A stretch of 64,000 nt of DNA from Astragalus membranaceus (Eukaryota > Streptophyta > Magnoliopsida > Fabales > Fabaceae). The position numbers were made by a program, and so were the translations under genes. The stretch is from NCBI GenBank assembly GCA_039519185.1, contig CM076847.1, positions 72,203,864 to 72,267,863 on the forward strand, written 5' to 3'. Positions 1 through 11,723 of this stretch are shown piece after piece; the stretch's first letter is position 1, and each line of letters opens with the position of its first letter. Below the pieces are notes generated by a model. The model saw only the letters and a list, made by a program, of their open reading frames with translations, was not told the origin of the DNA and searched no databases.

Positions 1-1548
1 TTTGAAATATGTGGGGGATTGTTGCGTTTTATTGGAAAAACAAAGGATATTTCAAAAATGGGAAGTCTCACATTGTTTGGCTTTGGTTCAGTGCAAATCT
101 TCCGATTTCCCCGCCCCCTCCCTCTCCCCCGGCGCGCACGATTAGCCTTGCGCTAATTTTACTTAATGAAATATTATTTTTATACTTAATTTTGGTTTTA
201 TATCGGCCTATCCGAATATGCCCATTTTTAAGCAACAAACGGATAATTCATTTCGTAACTAAGTTCACAATATAGTTCAAACTTACTTATAGAGAATTAT
301 ACATCACTATAACATATCTTATAACTTATAGACATAACATCATCATAAAACATGGAACTACCAAACTTAGCCTATGCCTCTAACCTTTTATGCCACTAAC
401 CAGCACCAAAAAAACCAAAATTCCATCATACACGTATGAATTAAACATGAGAACTTAAAAAGAGACTTATATTAACACAAAATAATCAACAAAAGAGATA
501 TTATTCAAACATTCCAAAAATACTTTTCTACAAATCTACATCAACTTAGGTGATTTAATTAACATATCAAACGATATCGAAATTTAGCAAACGACCACTC
601 ATTGGAAAGCTTAGAGTGTCTAGTTTATACAAGTAATTTTTATTTCACATAATAATGACCCAACAGGTACAGTTTGATAAAACAATACCGACAGTTTAAA
701 AAACATGACAGTTTAAGTTACCTAAATTGTAACATACTTTGAGACATGAATACTCAGTCAAATACCATGAAGTTTGTGCTCAAACCGAAGAAAATTGAGT
801 CTAGTTTCCAATGGAACAAAAATAATTTAAAAAGGAGTTCTATAGAAGACGTTAGAAGAAAAACACTGAACCTATATCTGCACTTTTTTCCCAGATTTGT
901 AACTCAACTTGTAACTATAATTTCTCTAACCATACTCACTCAAAATCAGACAAACAAGTGCCTAAACTGAAGAGCATTCTGTCTAGTTTCTATAAAACAA
1001 AAAATATTCTGAATAGACTTCCATAGAGATAGTTATAAGTAAAAGTGTAAAACAATGAACCTATGTATTATGGTTTTCTGCAGAAATTTGTTTTACGCAT
1101 ATTTTCATGGAATTCATGTCTTAAAACCACAATTAATATAAAAATCATCCAATATAATATTCAATCATACAAGTTCATTTCAACATTCATATAAACTAGA
1201 ATCAAACTATAAAAAAATGCCTAGGGACTTATTGGTTGCCCGTCCTAACAAATCCCCAACTTGAAAAAGAACTCACCTCAAACACTTGGTGAGCAGAAAT
1301 TTCAGCAGCAGCTCCTTAACTTCTAGCTCTCCAAGGTGCACGAAAATGAACTCCCATTCCTCCAATCTTGCTTCAATCTACAAGTTCCCATATCCCTCTA
1401 GCTATCCTTGAACCCATGGCTTCTAATTCAACTTCTAGTTTGGACATGCAAGGCCATTAAGGTAGCTTCAAGAACGGGGTAAAATTCTGATTTTTTGGTT
1501 TTATGGCTCTAAGGTTGAAGGAAACCTTAGGATTTGAGATGTGGGGAT

Positions 1549-2951
1549 TGTTGTGTAAAAATGTGTGCAAGTATACATAGTCCAACAAGTAGTATAATGA
1601 TAAATAGAGATCGTTCCCACGTGGATTGGCATTTAAAAAGTGTTTAATGTGGCTAGTAAATTAGTGAAGTCAAATAAAGCGACACAAGTTTTTGGAAACA
1701 TTTTTAAATAACAAGTTAAGTAAAGGGGTGTGAAAATCAGAGTTGAGAGCAAGTTGGGATGCAGTAACTAAGTAAATCCATTAAAATGCAATAATGCTAT
1801 GTTTGATGTTGCAGCACTAGATGCTGTCGCAATTGTTTATATTCTTTCAAATATTTCACACTAGGGTTTTCTTACAAGAGCTTATGTCTAAGCCCTAAAT
1901 AAGTGATCTACCTTAGGCTGCTTACGCACCCACAGTATTCACCTTATGGATTTTGCCCTTCTATGTCTAGGTTTTAAGCAAGGAGTATCAAAATGTCTTT
2001 TAATACTCGCTATCAATATTATCTTTTGAGATCAATTTACAAACCTTTTCAGAATTCATAAATGCTACTCGAAATTAGTTGGCCATTCTTAATCCAAGAT
2101 GGAAATAGTAACACACAAAAGATAAAATGCGTAAACATCAAACATACTTCATTAAAGACATTAAAACTTCATTACATAGATATAAGCATCCCAACTAAGA
2201 GTGTTTAGCTCATAATGAGTGAACAACACAAGAAAAACAACTTAAACATAAATGCTAGAGTCATAACTAAAAGATACAAGGAAGGAATTATACTAAGAGT
2301 AGGAAACCGAAGGAAAGCTCCAAGATCTGACTCATGAAGATACGAAACAACACCCAAAATTAGTCATCCTTCAAGTATAATCAGCTCCTGTGATTGCTGC
2401 AGCAGTACTCTCAGCAATGGTGTTCTTGATTTGGTAATTTGAGGTAACTTAGGTACAAAAATGGAGGAAAGCTATTTCTACACTTTCTCCTTCTGACCAA
2501 ACGTGATAAATGAAGAGGGAAGGCTGCCATAAATAGTGCTAGGGCGAATGATCCAAAGGAAACCCTAATTTGGAGGCGCCATTTGTCCTTATGCGTGCCC
2601 AATAGTACAAGTGCCCAACAAAAAGAGTGGAATATTCCCATCACTAAGCGCTGGCGTCCTACAGCTGGCACATATCCTTACCTGACAGCTTGCGCGCTAA
2701 GAATCAGCGCCTCTTTACTTTCTCTTTCATCTGACGCAAAGTAGCAATGCTGTGACCTATTGCTGTAGCAATGAAATACACATATCAAAGCACAAATGAG
2801 GCACCTAAGTGCCAAGTAACACTAATTCAGGAATAAACCCTACACTCTTCTAAAACATGATATTTACAACATAATGCACTGAATTAATTAAGAGCTTGCA
2901 ATGATTTAGGCTTGAGAATACCTTAATAACTCTTATAAATAAGAGTTATCA
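1549..2951 (-). mobile_element. Athila-type solo LTR, about 1.4 kb
   Basis: On the minus strand it starts TGATAACTCTTATTTATAAG at 2951 and ends ...ACACAACA at 1549, with the TG...CA ends and the U5-like tail (gggaacgatctctatttatcat, tatacttgcac) shared with the Athila LTRs at 21293 and 41941. There is no primer site or internal region, so it is a solo LTR. The flanking pentamers (gggat and gagac) do not form a clean duplication, so the insertion may have decayed or been rearranged. It carries a terminal inverted repeat and the internal palindrome described separately. Confidence 0.7.
2759..2772. repeat. 14-bp perfect palindrome in the solo LTR
   Basis: ATTGCTGTAGCAAT is self-complementary apart from its central GT. 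A related copy lies near 2393-2408 (GATTGCTGCAGCAGTA) and a half-copy near 1829 (GATGCTGTCGCAATTG). The architecture (six-base arm, RY, six-base arm) matches the dispersed palindromes of Athila A and B, but the arm sequence is different. Confidence 0.6.
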
Positions 2952-3494
2952 GAGACGAAGAGGATGGCATAGGAATAGCTTGTGTTTGAGAGGAATAAGA
3001 ATTTCCTCACCTCTTCTCCTTCAAGAGCTCCTTCCCATAACGCTCTACGTTTTCTTCTTCTTTCTACACATGCAAGTGTTTGGGTTGAAAATGGGGCTAA
3101 GTGTTTAAGCTGAAACCTTCTCAAAGGTTAAGTAATTGTTAGGGTGCATACTATGCACTAAAAGGGTGCATGCTAAGGTGTTTTCAAGTATGGGGTTGTT
3201 TTGTAATTTCTTTAATTGCTAAATGGTCACTTGAGTCTAGGTATTTGTATTGAGATTCCTAACTCCTATTTTATTTAGCTCTCATTCTTATTTCTACCCT
3301 TAAATCAAATTAAGGAAATTACTCTAACTAACATGCTATCATTAATCAATATTCACAAATATTCATAAACCAATAATTGGTTTAGCATGTAACTAAACTA
3401 AGAATCGCAATTAACTACTCAATTATATTAAACATACAAGAAAATTAAAATAATTTAGGCATATAAGTTTGGACTCTAAACTTGGGATGTTACA

Positions 3495-4294
3495 ATCAAT
3501 CCCAAATTTACCCTATTTAAGTGGTGTAGTTAAAAATGATGTCATTAATTAGTAGTGTAAATCACCATTTAATGAAATGGGCAATCTTGAAAAGTAGATA
3601 AATTTTTAGCCTTATTAAATGATAATAGTTGATTTCAATGTCATTCTTTGGTTTGTGTAATGTGTTTTTTCTCTTATATTGTGGACCGGATGGAGTACTT
3701 TTTTATATTTGCTTTTAAGGAGGGAGGGAGGGGTAAACAATAATTAAAGCAAATATTAGATGTAGTTGTGAGACCCAGAGTGAGTTCTTAAGAGGTCCAC
3801 CATATGAGTAAATATTGAATGTACTCCATTGGAGCGGACCACATTTAAGAACCTAATATTGGTTCACCATTGGAGAGGCTCTAACAACTTAGTTGAAAAA
3901 CACACCTAAGTGCACCATCACTTTTATTGGCAAAAATAATGAGCCACACCTAGGTTTATCGTAGAAACCCCCCTACAATTGGCTACGCATCAAAAATAAC
4001 AACTAGCACGGGAGAAACAAATGTTCACAATGTTAGTTTAAAACCAGAACTGGCTCATGAACACATTTGATGGTTAAGTAATAAGCAAGTAGCTTAACAT
4101 TTCAAACCTTAATAAAAATAAATTAATTTCTCTATACTGTATTATTGTTTGATGGGAAAAGATACAATACAGCCAGCCTCTATATTTACCCCTCTCTATA
4201 AAGTCAAATTTCTACACAAGTCAATCTCATGAGTGCGTGCACAAGCACAACATGCAGCTTGATTGTCAAATAAACAAAAATTAAACAATAAATC
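3495..4294. other. 3' flank of the TBL gene, no gene seen
   Basis: AT-rich DNA between the LTR fragment and the TBL stop codon. The part nearest the gene (about 4100-4294) is expected to hold its 3' UTR, as the gene runs leftwards. A clear polyadenylation site could not be fixed. The stretch near 3770-3880 looks repeat-derived but has no boundaries I can define. Confidence 0.4.
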
Positions 4295-5098
4295 TCATGA
4301 TGCATTTCCTCCTTCATATTCTCTCTTAATGATTTCTAACACAAGTTCATTCCAGGTATCAACAGGACCAGGCATGCACCAGTGCAAGCAATCCTGTGGT
4401 GGTGGCCTTCCATCTGGGCCACGTTTTGTTATCTTATTTGGGTCAGGGCTCCTGTAAGGCCCAGGATGACCATCATGCCGGTATTCAAAGGCTTTAGTGA
4501 TGTCCATTAACCTCAACTTTGATTTATTTGTAGCCCTTTTCAAAGCCCGGTTAAAACCACTAGACTGTAGCTCATGCATTGTATTTGTGTGTCCGTTTTC
4601 CGCCAGTTCATCAGGTGCAAGAGGCTTAACCTTCCCAGTGCATGATCCACCTGTGTTCCAGGTCCCACCCTCATAGTGATCAGGTGAATAGGACCTCACA
4701 ATTGCCAGCCCTGTGTAATTTGGAAGTGTGGCAATAGCAGTAAGAATTGTTTCAACAGAAATACCATATGCATCAATATTGTTAACCTTCATATGCCTAG
4801 ACTTGTCTGGCCACCATAACTGTCCTCCCACTATCTCATTGTTCAATATGTACACCGACTGCTTAGCAAACCAATGACCGGAAGAAAGAACAGCCACGTC
4901 AAAATTCGGGATATATTCCATCAACTTCTCTTCAGGGGCATCGAGATGGAGCTTAGTCACACCAGCTGGAGCAAAATCAAATGGTTCAGATGTTTGTTTC
5001 ACGAGCCATGAGGACCATATCCGGACTATCATCGTAGATGTGGACCTAAAATAATACCGTTGCATATTACGATTTCCCCGATTCTTCGGTACCTCTAC
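4295..5098 (-). CDS. TBL: TBL exon 3: PC-esterase domain and stop
   Basis: The acceptor TACTTTCAG|GTAGAGGT gives VEVPKNRGNRN in frame with exon 2. The 267 residues include the SSGHWF block, GGTWNTGGSC and DCLHWCMPGPVDTWNELV, whose D and H complete the catalytic triad. Stop TGA at 4295-4297. Confidence 0.93.
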   Translation of the reverse strand, partial: VEVPKNRGNRNMQRYYFRSTSTMIVRIWSSWLVKQTSEPFDFAPAGVTKLHLDAPEEKLMEYIPNFDVAVLSSGHWFAKQSVYILNNEIVGGQLWWPDKSRHMKVNNIDAYGISVETILTAIATLPNYTGLAIVRSYSPDHYEGGTWNTGGSCTGKVKPLAPDELAENGHTNTMHELQSSGFNRALKRATNKSKLRLMDITKAFEYRHDGHPGPYRSPDPNKITKRGPDGRPPPQDCLHWCMPGPVDTWNELVLEIIKREYEGGNAS

Positions 5099-8000
5099 CT
5101 GAAAGTACCATATTTTTAGTTAAGCTTCTGGCTGTGGTGAAATGGATGCTCAAACACATGAACCATGCACACACAAGCATGCATAAGGAGAACATTCTGT
5201 ATATATGAATACTAAAAGTTAAATGCACGACGCCGAATGGCAAACAACCATTCAATTATGAGCATGGCATGGATGCACGGTGAAGCTGCAGCACTAAGGT
5301 CACATAAAGACAATTCTTGGCCTATTAGTGCCAAAAGATGTATTTTTCTTTTTATTTGAATCGACTATGGTACACATACAATTTCAAATGCCAAAGAAGG
5401 TTGGTAGGTTGGTCCACAGTTGGTAAGAATTAGGTCACATCCCACAAGCATTCTTTGAGCCTTGAGGGCTTATACTGACCCGGATGAGCCATGAGTAGAG
5501 CTGTCAATTTGGCCCACGTGGGCCAGCCCACTCTAGGCCCACATGGCCCATGGGCCCAAAAGCCCACCATCCTAAGGCCCCACATAGGCCCCAAGCCCAT
5601 AAGGCCCATGTGGGCTCAGCCCCGCCCATAGGCCCTGAATATTTATTTTGCAAAAAATGACCCACTCAACTTTGATGGCCTAGTTTAGCCCATGGGCCCT
5701 GAATATTTATTTTGCAAATAATGACCCACTCTTGGTGGTGGTGGTGGTGGTGGTGGTGAGTGTGAGATAGTGATGATGGTGGTTGTGGTGAGAGGGAGAA
5801 GAGGAAGGGGGTGAAAGAATGAAAGTGGATGTGTAAATAGTGGAAAAATAGGTGGTGGTGGTGGTTGGTAAGAGGAAAAAGGAGGTGGTGGTTGTTGTGT
5901 GATGGTGGTGAGACGGAAAATGAGGTGGTGGTGGTGGTGAGAGAGAAAAGAAGGTGGTGGTGAGTCGAAGATGGTGGTGGTGGTTGTGGTGAAAGGGAAA
6001 AGGAGGTTGTGGTGAGAGTGAAAGAGAAGAGGAAGAGGGTGAAAGAATGGAAGTAGATGTGTAAATAGTGGGAAAATAGGTGGTGGTGGTGGTGAGAGGA
6101 AAATGAAGGTGATGGTGGTGAGAGGGAAAATGAGGTGGTGGTGGTGAGTAGAAGATGGTGGTGGTGGTGGGAGTGAGAGAGAAGAGGAAGTGGGTGAAAG
6201 AATAAAAGTAAATGTATAAATAGTGGGAAAAGAGGTGGCGTGGTGGTGGCGAGAGGGATAAGGAGGTGGTGGTGGTGGGAGGGAAAATGAGGTGGTGGTG
6301 GTGAGTGGGAGATGGTGGTGGTGGTTGTGGTGAGAGGGAGAAGAATGTGGTGGTAAGAGGGAGGGAGAAGAGGAATGGGGTGAAAGAATGAAAGTAGAGG
6401 TGTAAATAGTGGGAAAAAAATGAGAATAAAATTTGGGGGCCAGCCCACAAAGCCCTGGCCCCAACCCACTAAAAAATTTAAAAGTGTGGGCTGGGGCTAA
6501 AAAAAGCCCCATTAATAGGGGGCTTCAATTTTATGGGGCTTGATTGGGGGCCAATGGGGCTGGGCTTGGGGGCTTGGGCCAAATTGACACCTCTAGCCAG
6601 CCATGAGAGTCAAGACCCAACCCACCTAAGCTTTTCATTATATAAAAAAAAGACATACAATTCAAAGCAAAATTAGGCCACCTCCAAAAATATGGAAGGT
6701 CTCCTACAATTTTACGAAAAGAAATGTTGAGAAAAACACAATCTCACTTGGAGCTTGGTTTCACCTCAATAACATGCATAAGGAAAAACACCACACATAG
6801 ATATATCAAATAATCAAATAATATGAAAGAAATGAGGTGTTGCTTCAAGATGCTAAAAATATGTATTTGAAGTGTCAAGAGGATTTCTTAAATCTCTACG
6901 ATAAAATTGTATCTAACCTTGACAAGAATGTAACTTAACAAATAAAGCACCCATAATAATAAGAGTCTATCTATTTCATCATATGAGGCAAACCAAACAA
7001 GTATATAAACCCTAAACTACGCCCACAGGCTGACAGCCCTCTGTTAATAAATTATCACGTTGAAGTCCTTCTTCCCTTGAAACAGAGATTTACATTGGAC
7101 TATTTGTCTATGATTCAATTATGTGTGCCTCATAACCTTATGGATGATCTCATAGATTTTAACTAGTATACTTCATAGTTCAAATATTTAAATTACATCC
7201 CTTTTTCTAGAGAATTCATAGTCGCAAAGAATATGAAGCAACAATGAAAAGATATAAACAATTATGTCAGAAACGGTGATTCAGTGAATATTTCTATCAT
7301 GTTGAAATCATTTTATTTTCCATGCAAAGCAGATCAATAAGGAATAAAAAATAACCTGCCACAGCATACACAGCATTGATTCCATCTGGTTTCGAGCAAC
7401 TGAATCTCCAATGAAAGCCAAGGTCTTCCCTCTCATCAGCTCCAAAAATTTCTTGGGATCAAATCGTGGGATGTCGCACTGAAAGGGCTTCCATCGCCAA
7501 TTTTCATAATCCTTATCAGGCCTGCCATTACCCTGGCAATTCTGCATTTGTGTCAATACAGGGCATGTATTGTTTGTGTATAGTGGCCCCAACGGATCAT
7601 ATATCCAATTCCCATGGTACAGATCACAGCCTACACAACAGAATGGAAAATACTAATTAAAAAACCCACGAGATATACAGAGTAATCTCAAACAATATTA
7701 TTCAAAGAAGGTTACACCTATTTACAACAAGAAATTTTTAGTAACAAGATACAGTTACAAAATGAAATCTCCTCCCTCAAGGAAAAGAAAAAATGGTTGA
7801 CAGCAAGATCACTAATTCAAAACTCAGTAGTGTGTCTGTTTGTATGTATGTATGTACGTCTCTCTGTCATATTTACCTACCAAATTCGATTATGGAGGGT
7901 TTAAACTGTAGTATGTTTCGGAAACTAAAACTATTGTAGAATCAACTTTTTTAAAATTTTCAATCATTTTTTGTTTCCTGTTCATTTTGTATACATTATG

Positions 8001-11000
8001 ATGAAGACAAATCTAGTAAAATTCTTTATACACAATTCAGTGCTGCTGACAATGAGATTCACATCGTTCTATTTTCCCCTTTATGCCCAGGAGATTAAAA
8101 ATAAAAGTAAATCTGTAGATTTAGCTGCTACTAACAGCTCAATTATGTGCTTAGCAGTGTCTTTTTCTTGTGTTAACACTTGTGTACCTTCTGATATAGG
8201 GATCAAATTTGTATAATTTGTGATATGCTAATACTCAGGGCTTCACTTCAATGAAAGAAATAAGGATAAATCTGTCCATTAACCTGCCACATCCACCCAC
8301 TCCACCCCTTTTGTCATAAAAAAAATCTATTTGCAGAAACGAAGAGAGGGTGAAATAAAAACAGAGAAAAAATACTGTTTATAGCATAAAGAAATGAGGA
8401 ACAGCGAGCAACTAAACATTATCATTTCAATATTTCTCCTGCCATGATGATCATGGGATTGCCAGACTACAACCCAGCTAGAAACAGCATAAGCACTACA
8501 ATAATCTCAAGAGTACAACTATCCCAGAGGTAATGTTTGGATAAAAATGCTTCTATAAACTTAACAAACAGACACACTAGCAACTAAACACACTAAATTT
8601 CGACCAAATGTTTGTTTCCTTTTCTCCAAAGCAACTCCTAAATTTTTGGAGGAGTTAGTGCTAGTTAAACACGTGTAACAATATAGTTTACTCGCCCAAC
8701 CCATAAACTATGCCAGAATAGATGGTCAAGAGGTATCCTAGGTCAAAGAGGGAGAAGTAACATAAACTGCCTAAAGCTGAAAACCTTTTATCTACTGACC
8801 TGGATGGATCAAAGGCAACTTTGGAACAGGAGAATTAGAGACTTCTTCACAAAGTGAAAACACCGAGTGTCATTTTCTCAATAATAATAACACAGCGACT
8901 GATGAGAGTCATGGAAGTAAAAGCATAAAATGTTTGGGGGGTGATCAAAAGCACTGCAAAGCTACTCGTTTTTTATGGCAACTCCCACTAAGCAATCCTG
9001 GACCGGAAACCAAAGCAACCCTGGACCGGAAACCAAAGGAAAGTCACAAAGGTAATGCTTTCACTTAACAAGCTAAAATTCAAGAGACAAAATTGGACTC
9101 TAGCAGAGTTTTAGCCTTCTTGTTTTTACAAAACCTATATAACAGACCATGAAAATTTGCTTCAAATTGAAAAGACACATTCGAGTCAACAAGTGTCATT
9201 AGATCTATGACGATGATGGACATAGTATAGGGGGACATTATACACAAATTAGAGATGAAAAAAGGGAAAATGGTATTGAATGACATAAGAAAATCAACCC
9301 AAAATAGAACCATGTAACCACAAAAAGTAATAATCAGATGGAACTGAATGATGAACTCCGCAGGCTTGCATAAGTAACGCTGAGTCTAATGTTTTGCATC
9401 TGATGCACTTGACTACAAGCCCTCATATCATCCTAATCGAGAATTTATTTTAAACAAGGACCAAAGTAAGAGAGGTTACACAATAACCGTACTAAATCAA
9501 CCTGGCGTAGTGGATGCAAGGAATCTCATTTCAAGTACCCATTCTAACAGTCACAGGCATAGTTGCACGACCTCTCCACTCTCCACTCTTCAATTAGATA
9601 GACAAATGTTAATTGTTAGTGAGTTAGTATATTAGCAGCCAGGATTTGAACGACCTCCTTCTTCAACTCTTTCAAACGTCCCAGCTCAACCACTTAAGTT
9701 ACACCTAGGGGACAACATCACTATTGCTATAAATTGTCCACTGTAAAATATTTTTTGGGCCTAAAAGTATATTCTCTCCCTCTCCCGTTTCTCCACCCAA
9801 ATCCCTTCAAATTTGTAAACAGGATATATGTATGCACGTTTTAAAGACAAAATCTATCTCTTGCTTGGTTTCTTTTCTTTCAAAAAGTTAAGTAGATAGA
9901 CAGCAAACTGGGTATAACATTAACCAGATCACAGTTGTAAGTTAGATGAGAATCGTAAAGTTATGATAAGAGTATAATAAAGTTCAGCAAAAGTAGTTGT
10001 GAATCGTTTCTAACTAACTAATCACAAGTTCTGATTAGTTAGTTAGAAAGGAATCTGGGATGGAGGGACGTAGGATGTGAATTTGATAGTTGTACTTATA
10101 AGTGAAAAGAGAGATCCGTTATGAAGGGAAAACATTTGGGAGACTTCTATTCTCCATATTCTGTTCAGTTTTCAATAACATACTTCTACTCCTTTGATTG
10201 TTTCTATCTTTCTTTCATTTCAATTTCTCCAGGTTCCTAACAAGTAATCAGTTAAAACTAATAAAATGAAACTATTTTATGGACGGTGTTTTTCCAAAAG
10301 ACAGTGAAGTACAGAAAAACAAAACAATAATGTTATTATTGATTATATATGACAAGAATGGTAAGTAATAAATAAACATAAACATAATGGTGCATTTAAA
10401 ACAAGCTAGTGCCAGGTGAAAAGAGTGCAACAGTAACCTGAATTAACTGAACCAGCTTGGGATGTGTTATTCGGATTTTCTACTGATGATGGAACAGTGG
10501 TTGATGTGGAATTATCAGAAGCCATGGAAGTTTCATTTGATGTTGTAATTACAGGGTGGGGTTGATCGATCAATACCGCAGAAGTTGGTTCCGCAGTTCT
10601 AATACTACCCGTCACATTCGAAGAATCAGTACCTTCGACAGGCATAGTTGCACTTTGAGTCAAATCAATTTGTGAATTTTCTTGAGCAGGCAAACTACTA
10701 TTTGCCACGTCTACGCTGTCCCAAAACGAAGTCACAGGTTCCGGCGAATTAGAAACTGAGACATCAGAAGTTTTACTTAAATCATCGCTTGTCGGAAATT
10801 TCGCTGAATTAGACTCACTCAAGTCTTTTTGTGAGTCTGATGTAGTATCGGTTTGTCCTATTGCGCTATCACTAGTCCCAGTAGAAACTGTGGAAGATTG
10901 TGGATCAAAAGATGGCTTATTATCAACAAGATCTGAACTATTATTCAAAATAGAACCTTCATTTACTGTAGTGACAGAAGATTCTAACTTCTCTGAACTA

Positions 11001-11170
11001 CCTATACCATAAAAATATCCATGAAACGTGGCACCAATTGGGGATGACACAAGAACAAATGAAGCATAAATTAAGAAAATTGCAAGTGCTCCCACTAAAA
11101 CTACAATCCAAGAAAGAGGCCTTGGATGGTAAGACATTGCTGGAGAACCTTTGGGTGTATCCCAAGTCAT
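4295..11170 (-). CDS. TBL: TRICHOME BIREFRINGENCE-LIKE polysaccharide O-acetyltransferase (YLS7/TBL17-18 type), three exons
   Basis: Predicted Golgi type II membrane enzyme that transfers acetyl groups to cell-wall polysaccharide (xylan, mannan or pectin; the substrate cannot be read from sequence). Exons are 10438-11170, 7356-7630 and 4295-5098, all with GT-AG borders, giving 603 residues. In order: short cytoplasmic N-terminus; membrane anchor about residues 21-43; Ser/Thr-rich stem to about 240; TBL domain from Cys246 (CDLYHGNWIYD) with GDS esterase motif at 319-321; PC-esterase/DUF231 domain ending with DCLH at 572-575. GDS and DxxH are the catalytic signatures of the family and both are present. 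Somewhat longer than a typical TBL because of the stem. The ORF is open and splice sites are good, so it looks functional. Intron 2 contains a hAT element. The YLS7/TBL17-18 subgroup is inferred from VEVPKNRGNRN and the C-terminal wording. Confidence 0.93.
5496..6595. mobile_element. Non-autonomous hAT element in TBL intron 2
   Basis: Terminal inverted repeats TAGAGCTGTCAATTTGGCCC at 5496 and the complement of gggccaaattgacacctcta at 6595 agree except at one position. An 8-bp target duplication GCCATGAG lies at 5488-5495 and 6600-6607. Four extra bases (GCCA, 6596-6599) sit between the right end and its copy, probably a slippage duplication. Subterminal regions are rich in GGCCC blocks, as in other plant hAT MITE-like elements, and no transposase is encoded. 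The middle is a GGT-type simple repeat. Confidence 0.85.
5733..6360. repeat. Degenerate GGT/ACC simple-repeat array inside the hAT
   Basis: Repeated ggtggtggt blocks alternate with gagagggaaaa and gaaagaatg(g)aaagta(g)atgtgtaaatagtggg units. The last recurs about four times (near 5811, 6040, 6195 and 6380), so a longer unit of roughly 160-230 bp has been amplified. Long His/Thr/Pro ORFs read from it on the minus strand are artefacts. Confidence 0.8.
7356..7630 (-). CDS. TBL: TBL exon 2: TBL domain with GDS motif
   Basis: The acceptor is TTGTGTAG|GCTGTGATC at 7630 and the donor CAG|GTTATT at 7356, ending in phase 0. The encoded 91 residues are the conserved cysteine-rich TBL domain (CDLY, NNTCPVLTQMQNCQGNGRPD, WRWKP) followed by LAFIGDSVARNQMESMLC, where the GDS serine is the presumed acyl-enzyme nucleophile. 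Confidence 0.93.
7631..10437 (-). other. TBL intron 1 (2.8 kb)
   Basis: No coding sequence recognised. It holds a short tandem duplication of ctggaccggaaaccaaag (8997-9036) and a strong hairpin at 10007-10049. The stretch about 9930-10240, ending cctaaca, resembles the tail of a small copia-type LTR, but no matching duplication was found. Confidence 0.75.
10007..10049. repeat. 18-bp perfect inverted repeat (hairpin) in TBL intron 1
   Basis: TTTCTAACTAACTAATCA (10007-10024), 7-base loop, then its exact complement (10032-10049). Transcribed within the TBL pre-mRNA it would form a stable stem. It probably came with a decayed element. Confidence 0.85.
10438..11170 (-). CDS. TBL: TBL exon 1: membrane anchor and stem
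   Basis: Starts at ATG 11170-11168 (MTWDTPKGSP...). The upstream in-frame TTG at 11179 is not a credible start. The hydrophobic run WIVVLVGALAIFLIYASFVL is a signal anchor. The rest is low-complexity Ser/Thr/Asn with many NxS/T sites, as expected of a Golgi stem. The donor is CAG|GTTACT after 10438, splitting a glycine codon. Low conservation is expected outside the anchor. Confidence 0.9.
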
Positions 11171-11175
11171 GTCAT
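11167..11175 (-). promoter_or_regulatory. Minimal uORF overlapping the TBL start codon
   Basis: ATG ACA TGA (11175-11167) is a two-codon upstream ORF whose stop TGA overlaps the main ATG (11170-11168) as ATGACATGAC. If ribosomes start at the first ATG they would terminate inside the main start codon, which could damp or couple TBL translation. It assumes the transcript begins upstream, which is likely. Confidence 0.5.
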
Positions 11176-11179
11176 TCAA

Positions 11180-11691
11180 TCAAGCTCTACACTAAACATT
11201 GAAGCATGAATAAAAATCCTTTCAAAAACCATAGAAAATATTTCAGTGACCAAAATCACACAGGAGATTCAGGTAAACGGTGCCTGAGATGATGAGATCA
11301 ATCCTCGAGATCAGCACTGTTATATCCAAAAATACACAATTAATCAATACGGTGTAAATAAATTCTGAGTTAAAATGTAAGATTTAAAGTAAAATAAAAA
11401 AACACTTGTTTTGGTAACACGTTAACTTAACAATAAATTACGAAGAAAAATAAATTATACAGGAAATTTACAAGCCCGGAGGAAAAATTAAAGAGAAAAA
11501 AAAACGATTTAGATTAGCGAATGAATGAAAAGTAGAAACCTTTGTGAGGAGATTGTGCGGAGGGAAGGAATAAATTGTTGGAGTAAGCGATGTAATGTTC
11601 CAACGCGACGCCGAAATTGGATGTGAGATGGCAACAAATTGTGCTTCTCTGTTTGTTTCTGATGCTTGTCCTCTTGTGCAAGGAATGAAGC

Positions 11692-11723
<32 letters not shown>

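Larger units (their letters stand above)
1..3494 (-). mobile_element. Chromovirus (Tekay-like) LTR fragment, minus strand, split by a solo LTR
   Basis: Read on the minus strand this DNA begins at 3494 with TGTAACATCCCAAG, the usual start of a chromoviral LTR. Roughly 520-1250 is recognisably similar to the other minus-strand chromovirus LTR at about 41180-41830: both carry the same blocks about caaacgacatcgg, a gaaagct-agagtgtcta string, and a repeated gtctagttt...caaa pattern. No gag-pol adjoins it, so it is a solo or truncated LTR. Its other end is not visible, and the first ~250 bases, including a GC-rich patch near 110-140, may be unrelated. It is interrupted at 1549-2951. No coding function is seen; short ORFs inside are chance. 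Confidence 0.6.
5099..7355 (-). other. TBL intron 2, expanded by a hAT insertion
   Basis: 2.26 kb intron bounded by GT at 7355 and AG at 5099-5100 (minus strand). About half is the hAT element at 5496-6595. The rest is AT-rich with nothing recognisable. Confidence 0.85.

Noticed and set aside
1544..2956. Clean 5-bp duplication for the solo LTR at 1549
   Set aside because: gggat and gagac agree at only three of five positions, so it is not claimed.
5666..6512. Three overlapping minus-strand ORFs of 247-275 residues rich in His, Pro and Thr
   Set aside because: They are all frames of the GGT/ACC simple repeat inside a hAT element; no domain, start context or conservation.
9930..10240. Solo copia LTR in TBL intron 1
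   Set aside because: The right end looks LTR-like, but no left end or target duplication could be matched, so only the hairpin is reported.
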